Assembly: GCA_025201345.1 (NCBI GenBank)
Contig: JAIXMG010000051.1
Coordinates: forward strand, 1-25,037
DNA length: 25,037 bases
Source: Thamnidium elegans
Lineage: Eukaryota > Mucoromycota > Mucoromycetes > Mucorales > Mucoraceae
Direction: 5' to 3'
Of the stretch, positions 7,576 through 17,377 are shown piece after piece. The notes below the pieces were generated by a model. That model was not told the DNA's origin, did no database searches, and saw nothing but the letters and a program-made list of their open reading frames with translations. Made by a program: the position numbers and the translations under genes. The first letter of the stretch is position 1; the number at the start of each line of letters is the position of its first letter.

Positions 7576-10469
7576 ATGACCAATCCTTGTTCAGTATGCA
7601 ACATTAACATCACGAAGAGAAACGAAAAGAAGAATGCAAAGATGCATAAACATCAAGAAATGTTAGCACGATTAGTAGAGATTGAGCTAGATCGCAAAAG
7701 GGAATTAACTTCCAGTAAATGTATTAGAATAGCCTTTGAATCAAGTATCCAGCAGTTTGAGCCACAAAGAGGACAAGCCATTGATCAGGTTGGGCATCGA
7801 GAGGATTATCTTGGCGATGTCTACGAAGAAAATTATTTAGATGACAGTTTGGAAGAAATGTCAAAAAGAATTTCGACTTTTGGATTAAATGGCCGGTTGA
7901 ATCCCATTGCAAACACAAGTGATATCAAAGCTGATGAGATAGTAGACAATGATGTTCAAGTAGAAGAAAGAGATGAGCTTTTGTTATTACTAAGCGATCT
8001 TAAAAAATTCAAAATCATGATTGAAAATCCGCTTAGCGTTGAATCTCGCGCTGATGAATTGCTAGAATCTTTGGATAAAACAGCACGCTCAAGTATTGAA
8101 CTTAAAAACCTTCTTCAAACTAGCAATGCGTCCAAAAAGCTTACAGAAATGACTTTTTCTTGGTTCAACAAGTTTCTAAAAGAAAATGTAGGAGAAGAAG
8201 GTAATGTGATGACTGGTAATGATTTTCTAGATTATAAATGCGATAGTTATTTACATAATTCTGTGGTTTTTACATAATAGTTGACCAGCTGTTATCCCTT
8301 ATAAGTGTAACAAAATTATAATGATTGCTTACATAACGACAATACTGCTTCTTATGATATGTGCGTTAGGGGATGTAAGTTATACTATTCTAGCGACAAA
8401 AGCCTTGTTTGTCCTTACTGTAAAGAACCGCGCTACAAGAGCGACACATTATTTGATGGCTATAGTCAAGCGGTACAAAAGAACTATCAGCTTCCACTTC
8501 GTAGGCAATTGGTCGAGTTTTTGTCGTACGACTCTAATGTAACTAAAATCAGCAACTGCAAGAAGTTAGTCGCGGATTCACATTTACAGGCTCCAGAGCA
8601 TTTATACAAGGATGTATTCGATGGACAAGCTCATTGCGGGCCTAAGGAAAACACGGAGCTTGCTCTTGCTTCTTCATATAGATGGATCCAATCCCTTTAA
8701 GAGAGGAGGTGTCTCAATGACTATCATAATGGGTACCATTTTGGACCTTCCGCCTGAAGATAGAGTCAAGCAAGAAAACATTCTTATTATGCTATCATTC
8801 CTGGACCCAACAAACCGAAGAATATATTTAGCTTTTTGTATCCTACTCTCCAAGATCTTCTGGTATTAGAAAGCACGGGAATAACAGTTGTTTCCGATAA
8901 TAAAGCTTCGTTGTACAAAGCTCGTCTTGCCGTAGTGATAGCTGACATAATTGGTATTGCCGAATTATGTATGCATCTGGACATACATCTTATTACGGCT
9001 GCCGAGTCTGCATATTGTTGGCGATGTAAAAGAGAACAGAAAAAGTGGAATATACTTTAGCAACAAGGCTTTACTTGACTGTCGAATGAGAAATAAAGAA
9101 GACTTTGTTACTGGTGATGCTGCTCATGGTATAAAAAAACCAACACCTTTCGGTTTATTAGATAGCTTTACAGGTGTATGCTTTTTTCGGGCTCGATGAA
9201 TTGCACCTCTGGGGTCAAAATATAGCCAAGCAGATATGGTCAATTGTAACAGATAACAACCAAAAAAAAAAAGTGGGATAAAAAACCCTTATTTTTAAGA
9301 AACTATTATCGAGAAAAGCTTGGCAGAAAGCTTTTAGAAGCTCAATCCTTGGGGAACAAATACGCTCATGATGGAAAGTTCATTAATATGGCAACTTCCG
9401 CGGATATGTAGGGCAATTGACTACATTGATTTTTTAATATATGCTGTTCCAACACTATTAGTAGAAGCTCTAGAATTACAAGTTGAAGATCTGAAAGCTA
9501 AAAGAGCTAAAGAGAATGAAAAGCGATCGAAGAAGAGAAGCAGAAAGGGCAAAGAACGAGCTGTTGAATCCCAATGACGATATTTGATGATGATATTGAC
9601 GACTTAGTTTCTTGTTTCGATCAAACTCAGAAGCACTCACGTTATTATAGTTGGTTTGCCAAATATCTGATAAGCTCATTATAAGCTCAGAAGATATCGC
9701 TGCTATTGATCATCATACAAATATATGGCATGCATTCTTACGCAACTTCGTAGGTACCAATAACTTTACAATTAGTCAACACTACATGTTTCATATAAGT
9801 TATTTTATACAGCAACTTGGACCTCTAAAGGCATATAGTGCTCGTTCTTTGGAAAGAATAATAGGCTTGTGTAAAGAAAAAATCAAATCACGTTCTAAAC
9901 CAGGTGAAAACGCAATAAACTTTCTTCGAGGTAATTCTGTACAGTCTCAGCAGAAATGGTACACCTATAAAGAAAGCAACGAAGATGACTTCAAAGAGCA
10001 TTCCAAAATTACTAGCGATTTGTTAAATGATACGCTTGATCCTGATGGATTGCCTTTCAATGTAATGTTAAGAGATTTCTGCAGCAGTAATCGCTTAATG
10101 TTTGACTGCGAAGAAACTATGTTCATCAGAGAAGAGTATATATTAAGCCGCAATAATCAGATCCTCAAGAAAACAAGAGGAAAGGATGAAACTGATGTCG
10201 TAGTCCAACGAAATAGCGAAAGTGGATCCGTAAAATACAGCCTTGTAAATATCCAAGCCATGTTTGACTATAAAAATACGAACCTAGTATTAGTAAAAGA
10301 TGGGTGTTCACTAGAACTAGACCAAAGAAAAAGATTGTTTATAAAGCTCTCAGTTACGGCAGCAGTGGATATATGGGAGATAATATATTTGAAGAGAGTA
10401 ATGGGTTATGCGATCAAGATACCATCGTTAATTTCAGAAGATAAGTTGTATATTTGCTTTAAAAAGTAA
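7576..10469 (+). pseudogene. CACTA Tnp2-like (Transposase_21/DUF4218) transposase, frameshifted
   Basis: This is the DDE-type transposase of the CACTA element. Domains in order: an N-terminal CSVCN and a charged region (7576-8277); in-frame stops at 8275-8280, 8302 and 8308; the Transposase_21 zinc-binding block YDMCVRGCKLYY...CPYC (about 8347-8430); LYKDVFDG; after a shift near 8670, LHIDGSNPFKRGGVSMT and ILDLPPEDRVKQENI. A further shift gives LYPTLQDLL...ARLAVVIADI. Then come SGHTSYYGCRVC (8976-9011, third frame), DAAHGIKKPTPFGLLDSFTG, FGLDELHLWGQNIAKQIW (about 9186-9240) and RICRAIDYIDFLIYAVPTLL (about 9398-9457). From about 9651 the DUF4218 part runs unbroken to 10469 (ISQHYMFHISYF...SARSLERIIGL). 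At least six frame changes and several stops make it non-functional as written. Short introns could explain one or two of these, but not all. The start at 7576 was preferred over 7543 because of the TATA position. Confidence 0.8.
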
Positions 10470-10689
10470 TATGCCGCTACTCCATGCAATAAAAATATAC
10501 TTTGATTTTTTAACATAATTCCACACTAATCGTGGTTTATGTCAAATCATATTTAAAAATGTCGAATTATGTTAAAACTTATGGAACATTAAACAACATA
10601 TGTTTGATGGTGCCATATTAAGACATATTAAGACATCGTTTTAATGTTATGGCAAAAAAAGACATGGAATTCAACATGAATCAACATAA
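10470..10689. repeat. CACTA subterminal repeat region, right side (copy B)
   Basis: It is identical by eye to 661-880 and has the same scattered AACATA/TATGTT and AGACAT words. Confidence 0.6.
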
Positions 10690-10713
10690 TTTAACATCCG
10701 CTTTCCCGTAATG
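10690..10713 (-). repeat. CACTA right terminal inverted repeat (copy B)
   Basis: Read on the minus strand it begins CATTACGGGAAAGCGGATGT and is the partner of 6438-6461. The sequence after it (CGATAATGGAATAG) is Fanzor-like RuvC-I coding sequence. Confidence 0.75.
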
Positions 10714-11539
10714 CGATAATGGAATAGTAAAAATAAATAGAAGATGTTCCTTTAAACCTTGAAAGATTTAACTATCGCTTAAGATTGTACAACGTGTATA
10801 GTCCTCTAGTCGACACCCAATAGCTACTGATGATGTCAAAGAGCTTTCGTTTATCCCTTTGTCTGAGCCTCTTACTGTGAATATAGGTGATATCGATCTA
10901 GATGGTGGTCATTGGCGGCTAAGAAAAAAACTGAAAAGAGAGAAGAGGACGACAGATGTAAGGCAGTTGGTCAACACAAATGGAAAGAAACCTCGCAGAA
11001 AATAGCTTCTCAAAAGCTATCACAGAACAAGAAACAGAGCGAGCATATAGAGAGCAAATAGTTAGCGGAGAACAGCTTTGCGAGTTTTATGGATCCAGAA
11101 AAAGGACTTCAGCAAAAATAAAAGTCGAAATTTTGGGCTACAAATTTCGAAACCATTTATGTACCCAAGAAAGAAAGGAGATGAAAGAGGATAAGAAACA
11201 ATATGGTTATGTTTTATTGGATATCGTCGGTATGGTGGGACTTGGTAACAAAAAATTCACGGCCAATCCAATACAACATGCATTGCAAATGAAAACAAAG
11301 CGTCCCAAACTTGCGTCTATTACCTTTGTTCTTTATGTCATACCAACCAAAAAGTCATGGTGAAGGGGAAAATGCTTCAGAAAAGTATAAATGGTGCATT
11401 TATTTGTTATAATCAAGCCTGTGTTTCTGTACGCAGTAATCGAAATGTACAAACTAGAGACAGCGTTTCGGCTATGGCCATCGGTTTATTCGGTCTGTTA
11501 TACTATTATTCAACCAAACGTTTCCTCAATCCGCAATAA
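10714..11539 (+). pseudogene. TnpB/Fanzor-like RuvC protein, C-terminal remnant (copy B)
   Basis: This is the near-identical twin of 905-1728. Only about five differences were found, four of them single-base indels: loss of a C near 10824, extra bases near 10973, 11201 and 11215, and one A-to-G change near 11136. It shares with copy A the TAG after the VDTQ codons, the TAA after GGTW-type sequence, and the 36-nt deletion that removes GDRGTGAGSTIK. Its extra indels put the region after MKEDKK out of frame. The zinc ribbon (CSLC ... CYNQAC) and RuvC-III-like RDSVSAMAI block at the end (11357-11539) are intact. Loss of the N-terminus and shared stops mean no active nuclease. Shared defects show the damage came before the duplication or conversion that made A and B alike. 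Confidence 0.55.
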
Positions 11540-11668
11540 GCTCAGTCCAATTCAATACTGATTTTAGAAATAAAACCGACTCCTTCCTTACAAGAAGCGG
11601 GTTTAGGGCTAGAGGCGATGCTTCGTAACTGAACTTGTAAGTTGAAAAAAAAAATTCAAAATTCGGAT

Positions 11669-11790
11669 ACATAAATACTTTTATATATATTTACGTATAT
11701 ACAAACTTCTCATATCTTTACCCTGTGTGGTTATTTAACATTTATTTTTATTGAATCTTAGCAACATCGACCGGTAATAACTATTATTAG
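11669..11790 (+). repeat. Dispersed segment, copy 2 of 3
   Basis: It aligns with 1842-1957 and, more weakly, with 19660-19795. The conserved core is the block reading AGCAACATCGACCGGTAATA. Confidence 0.55.
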
Positions 11791-11888
11791 ACAGAGAAAA
11801 AAAAGTGGGATGGTCAAATAAGGAATATTGAAAATAATGTATACTGGGATAGTGGGATCGTTTGAAGTGACAATTTAACTTCTCTTAA

Positions 11889-11889
<1 letters not shown>

Positions 11890-11930
<41 letters not shown>
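11890..11930 (+). repeat. Poly(A) tract, 41 bases
   Basis: This is an unbroken run of 41 A. The same place in copy A has only short, G-interrupted A runs (about 2058-2081), so the tract has expanded, or been wrongly assembled, in this copy. Confidence 0.95.
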
Positions 11931-11932
<2 letters not shown>

Positions 11933-12234
11933 TCTTTTCTATTACTTTAACTTCGGTCCCTCATTTAGCGAAAAAAAAAGATATTAAATCAGGTCAAGAC
12001 ATGTCTTTTGCGATTTCAATATCTTCAAATTAGTTGGTGGAGAAAAGGAAAAGACTTGGTTACACTTGCAGAACCAATGACTTTACCTCGCTTTTAAAAC
12101 AAGAGAAAATAAAATACAGACGAAATTATAGCTTTGATATTAAAGATAATGCTATTAAGTACGGTAGTGATATACATAAACCAAAGAAGTCTGAGATTAA
12201 ATATAATTTATGCATCCAAAAGGTGGTATGGCTA

Positions 12235-12254
12235 TTTTTTTTTTTTTTTTTTTT
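12235..12254 (+). repeat. Poly(T) tract, 20 bases
   Basis: This is an unbroken run of 20 T, where copy A has TTTTTTTTGTTTTTGTTT. Together with the A tract it brackets about 304 bp. Confidence 0.95.
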
Positions 12255-12652
12255 CGGCCTCCAATTTCAGTATTACCACTGTATGAAAACACTTTTATAT
12301 CATGCTGTTTTTACTTGTGATATGTATACATAGTTATAATAATGTATGATACGGATGAGCTAAAACACTAATTTTATTATACGTAACAAGCGGCACTTTT
12401 TGTTTATTTCTTTTTGACCAAAACAAAAAAAGTTTAAACTTTACGTTGCCAGTTTTAAAACAAATAAACTTTGCGTTTCATATCCCGTCGACGTTTGATG
12501 TAACATACTCGGAACGAGTTTATGGGACCCCGAAATAACATATATATTTTCCCCTTTTTCTTCGTTTTACTCCTTTTTCTTTTCCTTTAACAAAAATATT
12601 AGTATGGACGAGGTATATGATTTTCTCCAACATACACACTTTGTTGTTTTCC

Positions 12653-12711
12653 GTAAGTGATCCTCTTACTGCAAAACAATTCCATCTTTTGTTTTTTTTA
12701 AAAAAGAAAAG
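12653..12711 (+). other. Intron 1 of Hsp70-like copy B
   Basis: The donor is C|GTAAGT and the acceptor AAAAG|CCCC, giving 59 nt. It is conserved with 2789-2847 and 22391-22450. Confidence 0.55.
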
Positions 12712-14108
12712 CCCCATCGTCATATAGGTCTTGGAGCGAATACGACTCATATATACTACTATTCCACTTCAAAAAGAGATGTCCCATACACACTTCCAAA
12801 TACGAGGTAGGTAAAGAGCACTAAAAAATATACGATAGCTTTGAACAGTTTGTAAAAATGTAGAGAAGCTAGTTATATCAATTATGATAAACATAAATCG
12901 AATGTTTCAAGTTGGGGAAACCAAAGTGTAGACGATAACGAAGAAGATACAGTACAAATCGATGTGTCCAGAAGAAATACACCAACTCTTAAGAAGGCAA
13001 AGATAGGTGGATCAAGATGACTTATTCACGTTAACAGCGTATCAGACTTTATTCGCTTATCGTAGAAAAGTAAATTAAAGATTCAAAGGAGAAATTTAAA
13101 ATAGTGATGCACTCCTACGTATTACTGTACCATCGGAGTGGGAAGAAGAAATAAGAGAAGTTCTGTTTCGACCTATTTTGTTCAAGCCAATTTAATATCA
13201 AAAGATGACCACCCAGACAGGATTTTATTTTGCTCCGATATAGAATCTGCTATTACTTAAGTGACTAAAAGTGTATTTTTACTGAAATGACACGTAATAC
13301 GATTTTGGGTAGAATTGTTGCTGTGGAGGAGAATCAAGTGTCGATCAACTGGATTTAATCTTAATTGGAAATCCTCTATTTGATTTTTCCGGTTCCGTAA
13401 CGCGTCCGAAAATCATGAATTCAAATGAAATGTCTCTTACTTCCGACGATGTTAAAAATGGTATTAGAGAATTTATAAAGATCAAATTCTCTTTCAATGC
13501 TCAAGAAGACACTATCCTAAATATTATGAAAGAATTGGGTAATGATACTTTTACTTATATGGTTAGTAATGTATCATGCGATTAATCAGACAATATTATC
13601 TAACAGTTATTATAATAGGATGACAAAGAGGAGGCTTCCTATTTAATGAAACCTTTTATTATTGACAAAAATATATCCGAATTAGATAACACCAAGAAGA
13701 ACTTATAAAATCCATTCGGCCTTTTGATATATGTGCTGAAATCAGTAAACGTTTGCCTAATAACTTGAAACAACTACTTCCAAACAGCCTTGTAAAAGAC
13801 TACTCTATTTTAAGATTTACTGATAAATATACTTCTAAAATCGGATTAGACGAAGGTCTATTAAATTGGTCAAGAATTTTGTTTGAATATAATCGAATAT
13901 CTGCCAGGTCCAGCTATATTGTACCTAAAAAACCCTTTTTGTAAATTTATTGTCAATACAAATATCATGCTCGGAGCTTCTATATACTCGATTAATGCAA
14001 TTAAGAATTCTAGCATACACAGTAAGCCATGTATACTATCAACAGAACATTCGGCAATCTCGCCTTCAATATTCCTAGACTCGAAACCTGATACTATTAT
14101 GAATATAG

Positions 14109-14162
14109 GTACACCGTCATTATATGCTTTATTATTTCAGTAGTAATACTTTTTACATTTAG
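14109..14162 (+). other. Intron of Hsp70-like copy B (before the LLDENG exon)
   Basis: The donor is ATAG|GTACAC and the acceptor TTTAG|ATATT, giving 54 nt. Splicing joins TIMNI to DILLESTALSFSLLDENG in one frame. Confidence 0.6.
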
Positions 14163-15183
14163 ATATTTTGCTCGAGTCTACAGCGTTATCGTTCTCACTT
14201 TTAGATGAAAATGGTCTAGTAAAAGAAATCTGGAACCACGACTACTTTGTACCTGACATCAGGTAAGATATGAGTAGAACATTATGTAGATATATATACT
14301 AATACAGCATTAGTTTGCGCTCTCTGGCTCGTTCTTTGATGTTTCAGAAGTAACAACATTAAATATCAAAAATTCGTAAGTTTATTCATATAAATATAAT
14401 GTATTTATTACTAATTAAAAAAATAATGGCTTATTTAGATTTATCACGTTTGTTGAAGAATACTTAACAGATGAATCAAATATTTCTTCTGGTGTATTAA
14501 ATAAGGGCATGCTGATTGAAATAGAAAAATATTCTAAGCATAGAGAGCCATAATAAAGATATAACGGTATCGACGCAACAGCAAGTATACATCAAAGCAT
14601 TTGTATTGATTTATATGGTTTATATATATGTAATTATATCAAGAAAGGCGCTGAAAATTGCAGGAGGTAACGACAATATAAAAACTGGATATACTATTAC
14701 TGTTGAAAGAATATTACTTCAGAAGTTACTTATCACTGAGGACGATCTAAGAGATATAATTTATGCAAGCAATCTAGTACAAGAAGATGACAGCTATAAA
14801 AAACTCAGAATTACTACACAAGGAGAAGGACTCTTACCTGTAATTCAACAGTCGTTCAAACTACAGTTTCCACTCAGGTCTTTCTTTTGTGGTAGTCACT
14901 GCATAAAGACTATGTACAGCTAACGCTAAATCAAGTGGTAACTGAATCTGGTTTGGATCACGAAGACCAGGAAACAATTATTAACCAAGAAGAAATAATC
15001 CATACTCCCAATATATATGACGCATTGTGCTTCAACATGTGGAGCAATATTATAGAAGATAGCAGTCTAATTCAACTATGTGACACCCATAAAGGGTATA
15101 ACGATAACGAATTACTCGATATATTCTCTTTAGAAAATCAAGCAGAGTTTACCAATAATCTTAAAGAGTACATATCTAAAGAG

Positions 15184-15254
15184 GTAAGTAATTTAAAATA
15201 CTGTCAGTGGTTATCATTCTTTTTATCTAAAACTTTGATTTATATTTTGTATAG
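15184..15254 (+). other. Intron of Hsp70-like copy B (after YISKE)
   Basis: The donor is GAG|GTAAGT and the acceptor TTTTGTATAG|ATCC, giving 71 nt. It joins EYISKE to ILNKNLTTQKADKTT in frame. Confidence 0.65.
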
Positions 15255-15882
15255 ATCCTTAACAAGAATTTGACCACACAAAAAGCGGACAAAACCACTG
15301 TATATCTAAGCAATTCATGTAATTGTAGAGTTTGTTTAACGGTAAATGATATTACAGAGATTTCTTTTCGACCAGTTATACAAGATATCATATCTCTTGT
15401 ATTTACCTCCTTGATAAATAAGCAACTCTTTGGAAACTATAGAAATATTCAATATGTGTTCCACCTCATATCCTTCAATTATAATCCACAGTTCCAACAT
15501 ATCCTTATGAAAAATACTAGATGACGAAACCGACCATTTTATGTATGAGCAAAGAATTGACGTAGATCACTACACTATTCCAAAATTACCAAATCAGCTG
15601 TTGCAGCCTATTCTTCAGCAAGAACCATGTTCATATAAAAGATTTCAAATGGGTGTTTTACGTCAGGTTTATAGTGGAAACTTCGGTTTCGGCTTTGCAG
15701 CCTCTTCGGATGATACTCCTATTGTACTTAAAACCAACAGAGAAGATAGAAATACCATTTTAATCGATAGCAAAAAAGTATTTCCGTTGTTCAAGAAGGG
15801 AGACAAAATGAATGAAAGTCAATTAAATCGAGTATTTTATTTGAATACGAATCAAAAATATGCAGCAGTTTGTATTGTCTAT

Positions 15883-15935
15883 GTAAGTAATAATATAAAG
15901 AGAACTGCTTTTTTAACTTACATAAACTTCAATAG
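15883..15935 (+). other. Last intron of Hsp70-like copy B
   Basis: The donor is CTAT|GTAAGT and the acceptor TTCAATAG|GTTTC, giving 53 nt. It separates AAVCIVY from KLKPVASLRSDELIGLEHAT. The exact phase is uncertain because a direct join leaves the frame off by one. The donor is lost in copy A. Confidence 0.45.
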
Positions 15936-16281
15936 GTTTCTTTAAACTTAAGCCAGTTGCTAGCTTAAGGTCCGATGAACTTATTGGTTTAGAGCATGCA
16001 ACTGAAAAATTCGGAGAGGATTTATTTTTAGATGCTGTAAATGACTCCGAGTTAGATCAAGATACACCTTTATGATCTCTATAGTTTACCACGGTTATTC
16101 TTCGTCCCTTTATTTTGAAATTAAAGCGGTTGGAGACGAGACAAAAAAGACGGTTTATAACAATACTTGCGGAACCCATGACGTTATGTCGATTTTAAGA
16201 AAAAAAAATGACCATTGTGTTCATGGTGTACCCACTATATTTTATACTTTAATAAAAAAAACAGTTTATAAATGCGTATAG

Positions 16282-17377
16282 AAGTTGTAGTCAAGAACTT
16301 TTATATTCGTATATAAAGTATTATACAGAATAGCAATATACATATAAATGTTCTTTATGCTTTCATGCAGTCGGCAATTCCACAAATCTGAGATCGAATA
16401 GAACGGGAAGCATTTATAAAACGACGCTACTAATATTTATTTCTTTTCCTCCCTCAAGCCATAGTGCTTTTTGCGTCCTATTTTCTTCGTAATAAATATG
16501 CATGTGTTACTGTTATGTCTATATTTAAAGAGTGTTATATCTGTGTGTGTACTCGTTTTCATACCCTTTTAATATTTCTTGACTGATCTTAGAGAGGTAT
16601 GTATAATATCGCCCACAATTACCGCTTATGCTAGTTATCGGTAAGAGTTTGCTTTATTTACCAGTATTTGAATAAAAGTAAAAAGGGTGAAGGGAAGAAG
16701 TTATATCATCTTGAGTAGGTATCATTCTAACACAAAAATTATTTTTTAATCTATAAAAAGAATTGAAGCTTTCTTTTTATCTATAATAGCAGCAAAGTGT
16801 GTGTGCTTTACAAAATTAATTGCCTGTTTTCATTTCCGTCTGAGATCGAATATGGTTCATGCACAGACACAAAAAAAATGCAATATAATTAAACTGAATT
16901 GGAAATTAAGTAAACCTGTTTACTTACATCTCTCACCAAAAATATAATGCGTTCTCTGAATAAGGTGAAGGTAAAGGGTATTGAAAAAGTTTCGTCTGAT
17001 GATGGATTTTTGGGTTATACAAGTTTAATGCAATACACGTAACGAAAAAAGAACATTTATGAGATGATAGATATAGGCATATGTAGATCTCCTCCCCCCC
17101 CCTTTTTTTTAAAAAAAAAAGAACAGATAAATAAAGTATGCTTATCTTGATGGAGCAAGAGATTATTTACAATTACGCACGATTATTATATCGTACAAAA
17201 ATGCCTCTCTTATAAATTTTAGTTTAACTAAGCCGATCCATGGCTCGAAGCCAAAAATATATTTAGTATGTGCAGGTTTTATTAAATTAAATTTTTATAT
17301 AGTATATACTTTGATATTCATTTTTCCTGTTGATATACACACAGTGTCAAGACAGCATAGAACTCATTTAAAAACAT
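16282..17377. other. Non-coding stretch between Hsp70-like copy B and the Fanzor-like gene
   Basis: I see no gene. Up to about 16368 it is homologous to 6359-6437. Beyond that it is unique in the window, because copy A is interrupted by the CACTA end at that point. It contains a 14-bp direct repeat TCTGAGATCGAATA (16387-16400 and 16839-16852) and a poly-C/poly-T/poly-A staircase at about 17091-17120. It probably includes the upstream region of the gene starting near 17378. Confidence 0.5.

Larger units (their letters stand above)
6438..10713 (+). mobile_element. Complete CACTA (EnSpm-like) DNA transposon, 4,276 bp (copy B)
   Basis: The left end begins CACTACGGGAAATCGGGATG and the right end is its imperfect inverse (10690-10713). 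Both ends carry subterminal short repeats. Inside are two divergently arranged genes: an unrecognised minus-strand gene (6785-7407) and a Tnp2/DUF4218 transposase on the plus strand (7576-10469), a typical CACTA arrangement. The immediate flanks are ...GCG on the left and CGA... on the right. They share only a 2-bp CG, whereas CACTA elements usually make a 3-bp duplication. The flanks belong to different parts of the repeat unit, so it is not a simple insertion. Both genes are broken, so the element is probably non-autonomous now. Confidence 0.8.
11540..12603. other. Spacer between Fanzor-like remnant and Hsp70-like copy B
   Basis: It is homologous to 1729-2739 but noticeably diverged. No gene is supported. 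It contains a weak hairpin (11573-11604), the dispersed segment (11669-11790), a 41-A run and a 20-T run flanking about 304 bp, and the counterpart of the doubtful open frame (12034 onward). In this copy the stop of that frame has become TGG. Confidence 0.5.
12604..16281 (+). pseudogene. Hsp70/HSPA12-like actin-fold protein, copy B (best preserved C-terminal half)
   Basis: It starts at ATG 12604 (MDEVYDFLQHTHFVVF) and ends at TAG 16279-16281. The first third (about 12890-13560) is riddled with single-base deletions compared with copy C. From 14163 the exons read well: ESTALSFSLLDENGLVKEIW, then FITFVEEYLTDESN (from about 14441). A largely open stretch follows with ITVERILLQKLLITEDDLRD and LPVIQQSFKLQFPLRSFF. 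Next are TESGLDHEDQETIINQEEII, NIYDALCFNMWSNIIEDSSL and IQLCDTHKGYNDNELLDIFS. After the intron at 15184-15254 come CNCRVCLTVNDITEISFRPV, VLRQVYSGNFGFGFA and KGDKMNESQLNRVFYLNT, and finally MISIVYHGYSSSLYFEIKAV. These blocks are characteristic of the expanded Hsp70-like family of Mucoromycota. No chaperone function can be inferred for this copy. Confidence 0.62.

Noticed and set aside
8236..8340. Apparent local duplication in the transposase (DYKCDSYLHN against YNDCLHND)
   Set aside because: The nucleotide match is short and gapped and lies in decayed sequence between in-frame stops; chance similarity is likely.
17230..17260. tRNA-like patch around GGCTCGAAGCC
   Set aside because: No acceptor stem, D arm or anticodon arm could be fitted around it.
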